The notes: generated from the sequence alone by a model not told the origin. A stretch of DNA of 43,124 nucleotides from Clostridium polyendosporum (GCF_018332455.1 NZ_BOPZ01000029.1:1-43124), one strand, 5' to 3'; positions 35,301 to 43,124 are shown, counted from the first letter of the stretch. Numbers and translations are program-made.

Positions 35301-35873
35301 TATGGATGAATCAGGAGGATATATATCTAATATCCCTCCTCTCACAGAAAATTGACCTTTACCATCTACTATATCCATTCTTTCATATCCACACTCTACA
35401 AGCTTTTTTGCAAAATCTTTAAAATCAATTTCATCTCTTACACTTAAGGAGAATCTATGATTTTTATAGAGTTCCATAGGAGTATAGTAGGATGCAAAGG
35501 ATTCAATAGAAGTTACTATAATCTTCTTTTTGCTATTATCAAGAATCTCCTTGATAACTTTAAGTCTTGCCCATCTTAAATCTCCCGAAATAGCATCAAT
35601 ATTATAGAACACCACTTCCTTTGAAGGGAAATAGTAAACATCTGTTGTATAAAAAGATAAATCTTCATAAAAATTACGAGCTTCTATATCACTATGAGTA
35701 ACAACTACTATTGACTTATCTACTTTCTCAAAAACCCCATCAATTAAGTAATTCCTGCCAGAGTCTCCTAGCCCACATATGCTTATAGGAAATTTATTCA
35801 TTTCAATATTAGATAATACTTCTCCAAATTCTTCACATTCCATCAATGGAGCCATAAGCCCTTTTAATCTCAT
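32355..35873 (-). CDS. mfd: Transcription-repair coupling factor
   Basis: Mfd removes RNA polymerase stalled at DNA damage and recruits UvrA. It has a UvrB-homology region (FPSKEVVFYNIDAISGDL, SVRGGILDIYPPDS), an RNA polymerase-interacting domain (LKLGDYVVHVNHGIGVYKGI), and a RecG-like translocase with Walker A LLCGDVGYGKTEVALRA, DEEQRFGV and SATPIPRT. Motif VI is LRGRVGRS, and the C-terminal TRCF domain follows. Length is 1172 aa. The start is placed at MRLKGLMAP (35873), which has GGTGG 8 nt upstream; eight extra residues of the longer frame are dropped. It follows pth by about 95 nt, with repeat R1 and a terminator between. Confidence 0.96.
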   Translation of the reverse strand: MRLKGLMAPLMECEEFGEVLSNIEMNKFPISICGLGDSGRNYLIDGVFEKVDKSIVVVTHSDIEARNFYEDLSFYTTDVYYFPSKEVVFYNIDAISGDLRWARLKVIKEILDNSKKKIIVTSIESFASYYTPMELYKNHRFSLSVRDEIDFKDFAKKLVECGYERMDIVDGKGQFSVRGGILDIYPPDSSIPFRVELFGDEIDSIRTFNVKTQRSVEKVEKIDIFPAKEIILDEESINEAVEKIKDELSNFIKLRDRSEKDIIDKITSVVKSNLENLKETWSFETIDSYLPFFFKKPSDLFQYFKDYIIIMDDSQRCKGKLDSVIFEFEENYAAFLERGDILPSQGNLIMNRERIIENFNTSNIITLNPFANATDFLKPLSVCTFSQLTIHNYHGQLDLLIEDIREKKSKGYKTLILSGTRPRGERLVDTLMERGIESIYKDVVGEIQLGEVIITFGNQLKGYEYPELKVCVISDKEFFGETKRKTSKKPSKQKGVAKIKSFAELKLGDYVVHVNHGIGVYKGIKQIEVEGHKRDYLDIEYEKGDKLYVPVDQLDLVQKYIGSEGKSPKINKLGGSEWQKAKAKARKSINEIAEDLVKLYAARSTLKGHKFSKDTEWQRQFEDEFSYEETPDQLTSLEEIKKDMESDKAMDRLLCGDVGYGKTEVALRAAFKSVMDGMQVAFLVPTTILAEQHYNNMKKRFSDFPIKIDMISRFRTAKQQKETLQAVKEGNVDILIGTHRLVSKDIQFKDLGLLIVDEEQRFGVAQKERIKNLKKNLDVLTLSATPIPRTLHMSLTGVRDISVIETPPEERYPIQTYVVEQNDQLLRDAVLREINRNGQVYFVYNRVDDIHNMGDYLRNLIPESRVTIAHGQMTERQLENEMMAFMNHEYDVLLCTTIIETGIDIPNVNTMIVYDADKMGLSQLYQLRGRVGRSNKIAYAYFIYKKDKILTEVAEKRLKALKDFTELGSGFKIAMRDLEIRGAGNMMGSAQHGHMASIGYDLYCRMLEDTIKLIKGEIEQEPVETSIDIKVDAYISSEYIEDELQKIEIYKKIAAIENLEDYMDIKDELEDRYSDIPQPVYNLMDIAYIKSRGRILGIEDIKERGSEVTFEFQSRERVKQNLFKELLEKHKNNIIIKLGDKPAFVYKLKDIKKVDMLGVFKQLLDSLIKINN

Positions 35874-35902
35874 GCTAACACCACCGTTCATTAACACTTG
35901 TT

Positions 35903-35941
35903 TTATTTGCTGTCATTTCACAAAGTGAAACCTGATTAAAA
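35903..35941 (+). repeat. Interspersed palindromic repeat R1, copy g (inverted)
   Basis: Here the repeat is in the plus orientation, CTGTCATTTCACAAAGTGAA then ACCTGATTAAAACTGA, opposite to the other copies. The palindrome TTTCACAAAGTGAAA is perfect. It lies between pth and mfd. Confidence 0.75.
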
Positions 35942-35970
35942 CTGAATAAGTTCTATACCTATTCAGTTTT
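35938..35970 (-). terminator. Hairpin after pth
   Basis: An 11-bp stem AAAACTGAATA with its complement begins inside the pth stop codon and ends TTTTAATC. mfd follows without a clear promoter, so some read-through seems needed. Confidence 0.75.
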
Positions 35971-36535
35971 ATTCATATTTAAAGTTATTATATTTATTCA
36001 TTGATTCCTTTACATCTTCCCTTATAATAGTTTCTATAGCTTCAACAGCAGCTGGAACAGTTCTTTGTAAGATGCTTCTCTCGTCACCTGAAAATTTTCC
36101 TAACACATGAGATACTAAATCATGTTTAGGTTGTCCCACTCCTACTTTTACTCTAGGGAATGTATCTGAATTTAAATTTGCTATAATACTTTTTATACCA
36201 TTATGCCCCCCGGCACTTCCTTGATTTCTTATTCTTAACCTTCCTACTTCTAAACTTATATCATCATATATTACTATTACCTGTTCGTTATCTAACTTAT
36301 AGAAGTTAACAATCTCTCTTATACTTTCTCCACTAAGATTCATATATGTAGTAGGCTTTAAAAGAATCACTTTTTCATTAGCTATAAAGCCTTCACCGTA
36401 TACACCTTTAAATTTTATCCTATTTATCTCAATATTATACTTATCTGCCAAGTAATCTACAACATCAAAACCTATGTTATGTCTTGTTCCTACATACTCA
36501 CTTCCCGGATTCCCTAGTCCTACGATCAAAAACAT
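35969..36535 (-). CDS. pth: Peptidyl-tRNA hydrolase
   Basis: Pth cleaves peptidyl-tRNA released from stalled ribosomes. The 188-aa protein carries [22 protein letters not shown] with the catalytic H19, [31 protein letters not shown] with the key aspartate, and [12 protein letters not shown]. Length is typical. GGAGG lies 6 nt before the ATG. The pth-mfd-spoVT-spoVB order resembles that of other Firmicutes, here with prsA between mfd and spoVT. Confidence 0.97.
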   Translation of the reverse strand: MFLIVGLGNPGSEYVGTRHNIGFDVVDYLADKYNIEINRIKFKGVYGEGFIANEKVILLKPTTYMNLSGESIREIVNFYKLDNEQVIVIYDDISLEVGRLRIRNQGSAGGHNGIKSIIANLNSDTFPRVKVGVGQPKHDLVSHVLGKFSGDERSILQRTVPAAVEAIETIIREDVKESMNKYNNFKYE

Positions 36536-36600
36536 AATATGCCTCCATTCTAAAAAAACTAAACAATATATTTAATATTATAATACATTAAAGCAATAAT

Positions 36601-36624
36601 AAAGAGACTTTTTAGAGTCCCTTT
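36601..36624 (-). terminator. Second hairpin downstream of the htrA-like gene
   Basis: A 9-bp stem AAAGGGACT/AGTCTCTTT, with one G-U, is followed by TATTATTGC on the minus strand. It could be a backup terminator or part of the pth leader. Confidence 0.55.
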
Positions 36625-36674
36625 AAAATAAACCTTTATTTCTTATTATCCCTTCTGCAAGTACACTTGTAAAT

Positions 36675-36720
36675 AAAAGCATGCATTTTCTACCTTATAT
36701 TTTGTAGAATGCACGCTTTT
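36675..36720 (-). terminator. Terminator of the RR-kinase-htrA unit
   Basis: A 17-bp stem starting AAAAGCGTGCATTCTAC, with one G-U and one mismatch, is followed by TATTTAC. It lies about 60 nt past the htrA-like stop. Confidence 0.8.
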
Positions 36721-36779
36721 CTATAATATTATACTTTTATTATTTGTACACCAAAATATATAACATAATAATATTACGT

Positions 36780-37961
36780 TTATTTATTCTCAACAAGAGT
36801 TATTGTCAATTCCTGAGCAGTACCTGTCCTTAGCACCTTACAGGTGATTCTATCTCCTACCTTATGGGACCCAACTATAGAAATTATGTCATCTAAATTC
36901 TTTATCTTTTTTCCATCCATCTCCACTATAATATCAGTAGGTTTCATTCCAGCCATTGCAGCACTACCATTAGGAGTTATAGTTTGAACATATACACCTT
37001 CAGCACCTTTACCTAAAGTTGCTCCATTAAAACCTAATGCTATTCTTTTAACTTCTCCACAACTTATTATAGAATTCATAATATTTTTCAAATCATGAAC
37101 TTCCAAAACAAGACTTAATCCATCTGATGAATATTTTTTTGATAATTCCTCACTATTAATACCTATAACCTCACCATAACTATTTATAAGTACACCACCT
37201 GTATTCTCACGATTTATTAAAGCATCAGTTTGAATAACTTTAAAAGTGGTTTTATCTGCAGAATATCCTTTCCCTACTTGTATTTTTCTATTTGTTGATG
37301 TAACAATTCCCATCGTAACAAAACCTACGTAATCATCAGCAGTGGAATTTCCTACAGTAATAACTACATCTCCCTCACTTACTTTATTTGCTTCAGCAAT
37401 TTTTGCAGAAGGTAGATTACTAGCATTAATTTTTAAAACAGCTATATCTGAAATAGGATCAGATCCTATAAGTTTGGCCTGAATAGGCTTAGAACCAATT
37501 TGTGATAGTTTAACTATAATTTTTTCATAGTTTGCAATAGCACTAGAACTAGTCACTATATATCCATTAGGTCTCATTATTACTCCACTGCAATTAATAC
37601 CCCTATTTTCCTTAAAGTTTTCTTCTTTATTACTTATACTAACAATAGACGGTGCTACACCTTCTATTGATGTAGTAAAAGAACCTTCACTACTGTTCAT
37701 AAAACTACTTCTGTTATTTACTATTTGAAATATGGTTCGATTATTATCCTTAAGATTTATCCCATATCTTTTTTCAACAATATATGCTCCTCCTATTGCT
37801 CCCGTGATTGAAGCAACTAATACTAAAGTTATAACTTTAGTAAGTGATTTTAGGTTAGATTTTGTTTTATTTTGCTTAAACCTAATTACCCCTTCCTCAC
37901 TACAAATCTCCCTCTTATTTCTTTTAACAGAGAATCGCATAACCTTATCTTCATTCTCCAT
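36780..37961 (-). CDS. HtrA-like membrane protein lacking the catalytic His and Ser (pseudoprotease)
   Basis: The 393-aa protein has a cytoplasmic N-terminus of about 40 residues, one membrane helix (about 41-61), a trypsin-like domain (about 95-300) and a PDZ domain (about 305-390). The fold is that of HtrA/DegP: SGVIMRPNGYIVT, DPISDIAVLKI and VIQTDALIN all align. The triad is broken. The TNNHV of active enzymes reads TSSSA (137-141), so His is replaced by Ser140. GNSGG reads ENTGG (252-256), so Ser is replaced by Thr254. Only D172 remains. The frame is intact, so it is not a pseudogene. AGGAGG lies 6-7 nt before the ATG. It is the third gene after a response regulator and kinase, which suggests a sensing or scaffolding role (inference). 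Confidence 0.88.
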   Translation of the reverse strand: MENEDKVMRFSVKRNKREICSEEGVIRFKQNKTKSNLKSLTKVITLVLVASITGAIGGAYIVEKRYGINLKDNNRTIFQIVNNRSSFMNSSEGSFTTSIEGVAPSIVSISNKEENFKENRGINCSGVIMRPNGYIVTSSSAIANYEKIIVKLSQIGSKPIQAKLIGSDPISDIAVLKINASNLPSAKIAEANKVSEGDVVITVGNSTADDYVGFVTMGIVTSTNRKIQVGKGYSADKTTFKVIQTDALINRENTGGVLINSYGEVIGINSEELSKKYSSDGLSLVLEVHDLKNIMNSIISCGEVKRIALGFNGATLGKGAEGVYVQTITPNGSAAMAGMKPTDIIVEMDGKKIKNLDDIISIVGSHKVGDRITCKVLRTGTAQELTITLVENK

Positions 37962-37997
37962 GCAGCACCTCCTATGCTAGCATAAAAATATAACATA

Positions 37998-39419
37998 TCA
38001 AATTTTCTTTAAAGTAAAAGTAAATGTCACACCAAAATCAACAGTTTTATTTTCAACCCAAATATCTTCTCCATGAAGATTTAATATATGTCTTACAATA
38101 GGTAATCCCAATCCAGTACTTATCTTGTTAGTCCTTGATTTATCCGATTTATAGAATCTATCCCAAATATATTTCATCTCTATCTCTGGTATTCCTGGAC
38201 CATCATTATATACGCTAACTAGCACCTTACTACCTCTAGATTTTGTAATTACTTTTAAATTACCATTTTCATTACAATACTTTATTGCATTATCAATAAG
38301 ATTTGTTATCACCTGAATGAGCCTATCTCTATCACCTAAAGCATAAAGATTGTCACCTTCTAAAACTACATCAACTTTAAGCTTTTTCGTTTTAATTTTA
38401 TGTTCAGAATTTATCACGCAATGCTTTAATATCTCATTTACATCTATTTTTGAAATATTAAGTTTTAACTTTCCAGCTTCCATAGCTGATAAATCTAAAA
38501 GATCATTTACTAACCTAGCTAACCTCTGAATTTCATCATAGGCAATAGTTAAATAATAATTTTCTTTATCTTTGGGAATTATTCCATCCAAAATTCCTGC
38601 TATAAATCCTTTTATTGAGGTTATCGGTGAGCGAAGTTCATGAGAAACATTTGAAATAAATTCTCTTCTATTTTTCTCCACTTCCTCAAGAGAATCTGCC
38701 ATTATATTAAATGACTTTGCCAATTCCCCAATTTCATCATTTGAATTTATGTAAACACGATTTTCAACTTCACCTTTTGCAATCCTTTTAGCAGCTACAT
38801 TAATTTTACCTAGTGGGTTTATGAGAATTTTCTCAGAAAAGTAGTATATTACTATACTAGATAATATAAGTGCAAGTATTGCTGAAAGCCATATTATTGT
38901 ATATACTTTCTTCAACGGCTCTTTAATTTGACTTAAAGGTGTCACCATTATAATAACTCCACTAAATTGGTTACCCAAAAACATTGGCTTATAATAGATA
39001 TATTCAGTCCTTCCCGACGACTTGTTTTTTACATTTCTTTCTTCAACAGGCTGCCCCTTTTGTAGTAAATCCATTGCAGTTATATCCAACTTCGTAAATA
39101 TCAAATCACTATCTTGAGAATTAGTTACGGCATAAACTATGCCTCTATAATCTGTAACTAAAATATCTGCATTCATAGATTTGCTAACAAAATTCATTAA
39201 ACCTAACAGCTCATCTAAGGTATCTTCTTTTTGTTGATTTAGATGAGAGATGGCTGCTGTAGCTATAAATTTCCCTTCACTATCAAGCTGATCTTTTCTC
39301 TGTTGAAAATGATAGTCCTGAAACCAAAAAGAAAGTACTGTTGCCGTTATAATAAAACTTATTCCAATAATTATAGTAAAAGTTCCTAAAAGTTTAGCAA
39401 CCAAACTACTTTTTCTCAT
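37998..39419 (-). CDS. Sensor histidine kinase with HAMP domain
   Basis: The 473-aa membrane kinase has helix TM1 (about 9-32), an extracytoplasmic sensor of about 140 residues that looks like a dCache/PAS-type fold (ADILVTDYRGIVYAV), and TM2 (about 173-194). HAMP (195-247), HisKA with SHELRSP (phospho-acceptor H260) and HATPase_c follow. The last has N-box NLIDNAIKY, G1 DGPGIP, F-box WDRFYKSDKSR and G2 GLGLPIV. It resembles the PhoR/ResE/WalK class. Its ATG directly follows the stop of the regulator gene, so the two are coupled. The signal is unknown. Confidence 0.94.
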   Translation of the reverse strand: MRKSSLVAKLLGTFTIIIGISFIITATVLSFWFQDYHFQQRKDQLDSEGKFIATAAISHLNQQKEDTLDELLGLMNFVSKSMNADILVTDYRGIVYAVTNSQDSDLIFTKLDITAMDLLQKGQPVEERNVKNKSSGRTEYIYYKPMFLGNQFSGVIIMVTPLSQIKEPLKKVYTIIWLSAILALILSSIVIYYFSEKILINPLGKINVAAKRIAKGEVENRVYINSNDEIGELAKSFNIMADSLEEVEKNRREFISNVSHELRSPITSIKGFIAGILDGIIPKDKENYYLTIAYDEIQRLARLVNDLLDLSAMEAGKLKLNISKIDVNEILKHCVINSEHKIKTKKLKVDVVLEGDNLYALGDRDRLIQVITNLIDNAIKYCNENGNLKVITKSRGSKVLVSVYNDGPGIPEIEMKYIWDRFYKSDKSRTNKISTGLGLPIVRHILNLHGEDIWVENKTVDFGVTFTFTLKKI

Positions 39420-40106
39420 CTATTTCACCTCAAACTTATAACCTACACCCCATACTGTTTCAAGTTGCCAATTTGAACCTCCTGAAAGTTTTTCTCTAAG
39501 TCTCTTAATGTGAACATCAACAGTTCTAGAATCACCTGGATAGTCGTATCCCCATACTTCACATAATAATTGTTCTCTTGTAAAAACTCTATTTCTATTA
39601 CTTGCTAAATAATACAAAAGTTCAAACTCCTTAGGTGGCATCTTTATTTCAGATCCTCTATAAACAACATTATAGGAGTTTGCATCTATTACAAGATCTG
39701 AATGATAAATTGTTTCTTTACTTGAAGAATCTACATTGTATCTTCTCATAACTGCTTTTACTCTTGCAATCATTTCTTTGGGTTCAAAAGGTTTAACTAC
39801 ATAATCGTCTGCACCAAGTTCTAGAGCTAATACCTTATCAAAGGTTTCTCCTTTTGCTGTAAGCATAATAACTGGGGTTTCATATTCCTTTCTAATCCAC
39901 TTTAAAACATCTATCCCATCTATATGCGGTAACATTATATCTAGCAACACTAGATCTGGCTTATACTCCACAAAAACATCTTCTGCCGCCTTTCCATTAT
40001 GCACAACTCTTGTTTCATAATTTGCGCTTTCAAGGTACATCTTTATTACCTCACATATATTTTCATCATCATCAACAATGAGAATTCTTCCTAATATTCC
40101 ATCCAT
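39420..40106 (-). CDS. OmpR/PhoB-family response regulator
   Basis: The 228-aa regulator has a receiver domain with acidic VDDDEN (11-16), phospho-acceptor D56 in LVLLDIMLP, T in MLTAKG and K in VVKPFEP. A winged-helix DNA-binding domain follows (PPKEFELLYYLASNRNRVFTREQLLCEVWGYDYPGDSRTVDVHIKRLREKL). The start is MDGILGRIL at 40106, with GAGGAG 7 nt upstream; the frame to 40121 would overlap that site. It heads an operon with the kinase and the HtrA-like gene. A direct repeat upstream may be its own binding site. Confidence 0.94.
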   Translation of the reverse strand: MDGILGRILIVDDDENICEVIKMYLESANYETRVVHNGKAAEDVFVEYKPDLVLLDIMLPHIDGIDVLKWIRKEYETPVIMLTAKGETFDKVLALELGADDYVVKPFEPKEMIARVKAVMRRYNVDSSSKETIYHSDLVIDANSYNVVYRGSEIKMPPKEFELLYYLASNRNRVFTREQLLCEVWGYDYPGDSRTVDVHIKRLREKLSGGSNWQLETVWGVGYKFEVK

Positions 40107-40177
40107 ACTAACACTCCTCATCTATTATATATAATAAATTTATCACACTTCTCCTTCCTATTTATATAGGTTTTCAA

Positions 40178-40205
40178 AAAAGTTACAAAATATTTATAAA
40201 AGTTA
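40178..40205 (-). promoter_or_regulatory. Direct repeat TAACTTTT upstream of the response regulator gene
   Basis: TAACTTTT occurs at 40178-40185 and 40198-40205 on the minus strand, 20 bp apart (about two helical turns), roughly 75-100 bp before the start. Direct repeats are the usual targets of OmpR/PhoB regulators. Autoregulation is an inference. Confidence 0.35.
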
Positions 40206-40211
40206 TATAAG

Positions 40212-40252
40212 TAAAAATAAAGCTAAGTAGGCATAGCGAGCCTACTTAGCTT
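40212..40252 (-). terminator. Second terminator hairpin after prs
   Basis: A 13-bp stem AAGCTAAGTAGGC with its complement (40220-40252) is followed by TATTTTTAC on the minus strand. Its AGTAGGC core recurs at 26226-26244. Confidence 0.8.
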
Positions 40253-40290
40253 GAGTCAAACTTCACTTCATGAAATGACAGAAAATAAAG
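40251..40290 (-). repeat. Interspersed palindromic repeat R1, copy h
   Basis: The gene strand reads TTTATTTTCTGTCATTTCAT then GAAGTGAAGTTTGACTCAA, lying exactly between two hairpins. It is closest to copy e. Confidence 0.75.
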
Positions 40291-40294
40291 AATC

Positions 40295-40316
40295 AAGGCA
40301 ACCTTATGGTTACCCT
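40295..40316 (-). terminator. First terminator hairpin after prs
   Basis: On the minus strand AGGGTAACC pairs with GGTTGCCTT over 9 bp, including two G-U pairs. TTGATTCTTTATTTT follows. It lies about 15 nt past the prs stop. Confidence 0.75.
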
Positions 40317-40330
40317 AGTTCTCTAAACTC

Positions 40331-41290
40331 TTATCCTTCAAATAACTTACTTATTGGTTGATCGTCATAAATTCTATTTATTGCTTCTGCAATAAGTGGT
40401 GCTACTGAAAGAGATTTAAACTTTTTAAGATCATCTCTCTTTGGAAGAGCTATTGTGTTTAACATTACTAATTCTTCCATAGATGAATTGTTTATTCTTT
40501 CGAAAGCCGGACCTGAAAGAACACCATGTGTGCAGCATGCATAAACATTCTTAGCACCTAAGTCCTTTAGAGCATTTGCTGCATTAGTGATAGTTCCAGC
40601 AGTGTCTATCATATCATCTATAAGTATACATATTTTACCTTCTACTTCTCCAATTATGTTCATTATCTCTGAAACATTAGCCTTTGGTCTTCTCTTATCA
40701 ATAATTGCTATTGGAGCATGTAGCCTATCTGCAAACTTTCTTGCTCTTGTTACGCTACCAAGATCTGGTGAAACAACAACTACATCATCTCTATCTCCTA
40801 ATCCCTTTTCTAAGAAATACTTAGCAAGAATTGGGGAACCCAATAAATGATCAACTGGTATATTGAAGTATCCTTGAATTTGTGCAGCGTGTAAATCCAT
40901 AGTAAGAACTCTATCAGCCCCAGCTGCTGTTAAAATATCAGCAACTAACTTTGCAGTGATTGGGTCTCTTGATTTTGCTTTTCTATCTTGTCTTGCATAA
41001 CCATAATACGGTATAACTGCCGTAATTCTTCCTGCTGAAGCTCTCTTAAATGCGTCAATCATTATAAGTAGCTCCATAAGGTTATTATTAACAGGTGCGC
41101 TTGTTGATTGAACCACGAATACATCAGTACCTCTAACAGTTTCATTAATATTTACTGATATTTCTCCATCACTAAAAGTTCCTACTTGACAATCCCCCAT
41201 TGAAACGCCTAATATTTCAGCAATTTCACGAGCTAATTCTGGATGTGAGTTTCCAGTAAATATTTTAATATTTCTTCCATGGGATATCAT
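40331..41290 (-). CDS. prs: Ribose-phosphate pyrophosphokinase
   Basis: Prs makes PRPP from ribose-5-phosphate and ATP for nucleotide, His and Trp synthesis. The 319-aa protein has [16 protein letters not shown] at the start, [10 protein letters not shown], the ATP site region with [10 protein letters not shown], the [11 protein letters not shown] signature and the PRPP motif [13 protein letters not shown] (about 224-236). Length is standard for class I. AAGGAGG lies 10 nt before the ATG. It lies 71 nt after glmU, the conserved glmU-prs pair of Firmicutes, and ends at tandem terminators. Confidence 0.97.
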   Translation of the reverse strand: MISHGRNIKIFTGNSHPELAREIAEILGVSMGDCQVGTFSDGEISVNINETVRGTDVFVVQSTSAPVNNNLMELLIMIDAFKRASAGRITAVIPYYGYARQDRKAKSRDPITAKLVADILTAAGADRVLTMDLHAAQIQGYFNIPVDHLLGSPILAKYFLEKGLGDRDDVVVVSPDLGSVTRARKFADRLHAPIAIIDKRRPKANVSEIMNIIGEVEGKICILIDDMIDTAGTITNAANALKDLGAKNVYACCTHGVLSGPAFERINNSSMEELVMLNTIALPKRDDLKKFKSLSVAPLIAEAINRIYDDQPISKLFEG

Positions 41291-41361
41291 AATTTGAAGA
41301 CCTCCTTAAACCTTTAACAAAATATTGGTTAAGCCCTACCTCTCTCTTTTTTATAACCCCA

Positions 41362-42729
41362 CTATTTCTTTGATGATTTTTTTTCTACCCATCCTTCTAT
41401 ATTTGTCTGTTTTGCTCTAGCTATAGCAAGATTACCTTCTGGTACATCCTTAGTTATTGTTGAGCCAGCAGCAATGTAACTATTATCTTTAACTTCTACA
41501 GGTGATACTAAGTTTGTATTACATCCTATAAAAGCATTGTTACCAACTATCGTCTTATGTTTATTCTTTCCATCATAATTAACTACTACTGTTCCACACC
41601 CAAAGTTACATCCACTTCCTACCTTTGCATCTCCAATGTAAGTTAAATGTGAAACCTTAGTGTCATCACCAATTGTAGATTTTTTAATTTCTACAAAATC
41701 ACCTATCCTAACCTTTTTACCAATATTACTTTCAGGTCTTATATACGCAAATGGTCCTACAGTAGTTTCATCTCCCACTTGACTATCTAGAATAACTGAA
41801 CTTTGTATTTCTACTTCATTACCTATAGTACTATTAGCTATCCTTGAATTAGGATACAACACACAGTTTTCTCCTATCTTTGTATTTCCTTCAAGAATAT
41901 TCCCTGGGTATATTATGGTATCCTGACCAATCTCAACATCTGCCCCTATATAAGTGTTTGAAGGGTCAATGATTGTTATACCATTTTCCATATGTTTTTT
42001 ATTAATTCTCTCTTTTAATATGTTTTCAGCAATAGCAAGTTCTACTCTTGAGTTAACTCCTATTGTTTCCTCAAACTCAGTTACCATTGCACCTATTTTC
42101 TTTCCTTCGCTCTTTAATATACCTATTACATCAGTTAAATAATATTCACCTTGAGCATTATTATTCGAAAGTTTTTCTAGAGAGCTTAATAAAAGTTCTA
42201 TGTCAAAACAATACATACCCGCATTTATCTCATTTACTTTTAACTCTTGCTCATTACAATCTTTATGTTCTACTATTTTTTCTACTTGATTGTCTTTTCT
42301 TATTATTCTTCCATACCCTGTTGGATTATCTATGATTGATGTTAAAAGTGTAGCTCCATTGTTTTCTTTAATATGTGTTTCTATAACATCTTTTACTGTA
42401 TCTGCAGTAATAAGAGGTGCATCCCCAGTGAATATTGCTATAACACCTTTTTTACCACTTAAAAATTCTTTAGCACATTTAACAGCATGACCTGTTCCTA
42501 GTTGTTCCTCTTGAAGTGAATAGGAAACGTTTCTATCCTTTGTGCCTTCTCTTACTAAGTCAGCCCCTTTTCCTACTATCACATTTACTTCATCTAGTCC
42601 TGCGACTCTCATAGTGTCTATAACATGGTTTACCATTTCTTTTCCACAAACCTTATGTAAAACTTTTGGAAGGTTTGATTTTATTCTCTTTCCTTGGCCT
42701 GCAGCCAAAATTAGTGCACACTTATTCAT
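41362..42729 (-). CDS. glmU: Bifunctional GlmU: UDP-GlcNAc pyrophosphorylase / GlcN-1-P acetyltransferase
   Basis: GlmU makes UDP-GlcNAc for peptidoglycan and teichoic acids. The N-terminal pyrophosphorylase domain (1 to about 228) has [19 protein letters not shown], with GKR where many homologues have GTR, plus LGTGHAV and FTGDAPLI. The C-terminal left-handed beta-helix (about 250-440) has hexapeptide repeats, and [10 protein letters not shown] and [11 protein letters not shown] belong to the acetyltransferase site. Length is 455 aa with the start at MNKCALIL (42729), which has AGAGGTGA 4-5 nt upstream; the extra eight residues to 42753 are dropped. Confidence 0.97.
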   Translation of the reverse strand: MNKCALILAAGQGKRIKSNLPKVLHKVCGKEMVNHVIDTMRVAGLDEVNVIVGKGADLVREGTKDRNVSYSLQEEQLGTGHAVKCAKEFLSGKKGVIAIFTGDAPLITADTVKDVIETHIKENNGATLLTSIIDNPTGYGRIIRKDNQVEKIVEHKDCNEQELKVNEINAGMYCFDIELLLSSLEKLSNNNAQGEYYLTDVIGILKSEGKKIGAMVTEFEETIGVNSRVELAIAENILKERINKKHMENGITIIDPSNTYIGADVEIGQDTIIYPGNILEGNTKIGENCVLYPNSRIANSTIGNEVEIQSSVILDSQVGDETTVGPFAYIRPESNIGKKVRIGDFVEIKKSTIGDDTKVSHLTYIGDAKVGSGCNFGCGTVVVNYDGKNKHKTIVGNNAFIGCNTNLVSPVEVKDNSYIAAGSTITKDVPEGNLAIARAKQTNIEGWVEKKSSKK

Positions 42730-42991
42730 AAAATCACCTCTTGTGCAAAGCATTCATTTATAAAATAATTAAATTCGTTATAAAACAAACCGACATATTT
42801 ATACCTATTATATTATATTTTATATAAAAAAGTATTGCAACCTTATAAGTTATACATTCCATAATAAAATTTAATTTATACATTTTTGATAAAATTTAAT
42901 GGATTTTATCACATTTTACACGAAAATATACAATAGTGTAGATTATATCAAACTTGTCGTAGACTTTTTTGTAATTTAAGACAAAAAAAAT
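42730..42991 (-). other. glmU upstream region
   Basis: The region is AT-rich without a gene. It has a perfect inverted repeat TGATAAAAT/ATTTTATCA (42887-42911, 7-bp spacer). Several minus-strand promoter-like elements occur, such as TTGATA-17-TATTTT and TATAAT near 42943-42948. TTGTCGTAG (about 42954-42962, plus strand) is one mismatch from a Spo0A box. I cannot choose one promoter with confidence. Confidence 0.4.
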
Positions 42992-43014
42992 AAAAGGAAG
43001 TAAAACTTCCTTTT
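42983..43014 (-). terminator. Minus-oriented terminator
   Basis: A perfect 9-bp stem AAAAGGAAG/CTTCCTTTT (42992-43014) is followed on the minus strand by ATTTTTTTT. It points toward glmU, so it would stop a leftward transcript entering from the right. Confidence 0.85.
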
Positions 43015-43019
43015 ATTCA

Positions 43020-43054
43020 GACTGCTGACAAAGTGTCAGCAGTCTTTGTTTTTA
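43020..43054 (+). terminator. Plus-oriented terminator
   Basis: An 11-bp stem GACTGCTGACA/TGTCAGCAGTC with a 3-nt loop (43020-43044) is followed on the plus strand by TTTGTTTTTA. No plus-strand gene lies to its left in this window. The sequence after it (TTTACTGAATTATGAAGT) may be a degraded R1 repeat. Confidence 0.8.
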
Positions 43055-43110
43055 CTGAATTATGAAGTAAAATTAAAAGTATAGAATTTTATTTCATAGG
43101 AGTTATTCAA

Positions 43111-43124
43111 ATGATACGAGAAAG
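43111..43124 (+). CDS. Possible start of a plus-strand gene, cut by window end
   Basis: ATGATACGAGAAAG has AGGAG 8 nt upstream, a good ribosome-binding site. Only four codons (M-I-R-E) are visible, so function cannot be judged. It would be the only plus-strand gene here and divergent from glmU. Confidence 0.35.

Noticed and set aside
36780-37961. Calling the HtrA-like gene a pseudogene
   Set aside because: The frame is full-length with a good ribosome-binding site, membrane anchor and intact PDZ domain. Only catalytic residues are changed.

Overview
The window is AT-rich and reads as core chromosome of a spore-forming low-GC Firmicute, most likely Clostridium sensu stricto. The evidence is the gene set and its order: spoIIE, yabPQ, spoVB, spoVT, a T-box glycyl-tRNA synthetase of the alpha2 type, formate-tetrahydrofolate ligase, and the ftsH-hpt-tilS and mfd-pth neighbourhoods. 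The assignment rests on gene content and is not checked against a database. Every confident gene lies on the minus strand. The only plus-strand candidate is a start cut by the right edge. No phage, IS element, CRISPR array or defence island was seen.

Layout from left to right (transcription runs leftward). 1-553: the 5' tip of a 16S rRNA gene, its promoter and the murD terminator. 554-5570: murD, an amino-acid permease and glyS, with a glycine T-box leader upstream of glyS. 6144-6218: tRNA-Asn. 6417-11242: lysS and greA with their own promoter, then an unrecognised conserved-looking gene, dusB and coaX. 11622-16285: deaD with a roughly 395-nt leader, fhs and a YbaK-type deacylase. 16458-16534: tRNA-Ala. 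16786-23275: ftsH, hpt, tilS, spoIIE. 23716-24170: five tRNAs, including a tandem duplication of a Leu-fMet pair. 24446-30356: yabR, divIC, yabQ, yabP, rqcP, hup, mazG, spoVB. 30498-36535: spoVT, prsA, mfd, pth. 36780-40106: an HtrA-like pseudoprotease with a sensor kinase and response regulator. 40331-42729: prs and glmU. 42730-43124: an unusual intergenic region with back-to-back terminators.

The genes cover translation and RNA handling (glyS, lysS, tilS, dusB, pth, deaD, rqcP, tRNAs), envelope precursors (murD, glmU), nucleotide and cofactor supply (prs, hpt, coaX, fhs), proteostasis (ftsH, prsA), repair (mfd) and sporulation (spoIIE, yabPQ, spoVB, spoVT). Promoter-like sequences agree with the sporulation roles: a 21-bp spacer promoter before spoIIE, a sigma-E-like promoter before yabP and a sigma-F/G-like promoter before spoVT.

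The observations most likely to be new are not protein systems. They are (1) a family of about 35-bp repeats with an internal palindrome, placed just after Rho-independent terminators at least eight times, in places joined to a second repeat; (2) a long inverted repeat that would bury the ribosome-binding site of spoVB; (3) an HtrA homologue that has lost both catalytic His and Ser beside a two-component system; and (4) long structured leaders before deaD and coaX.
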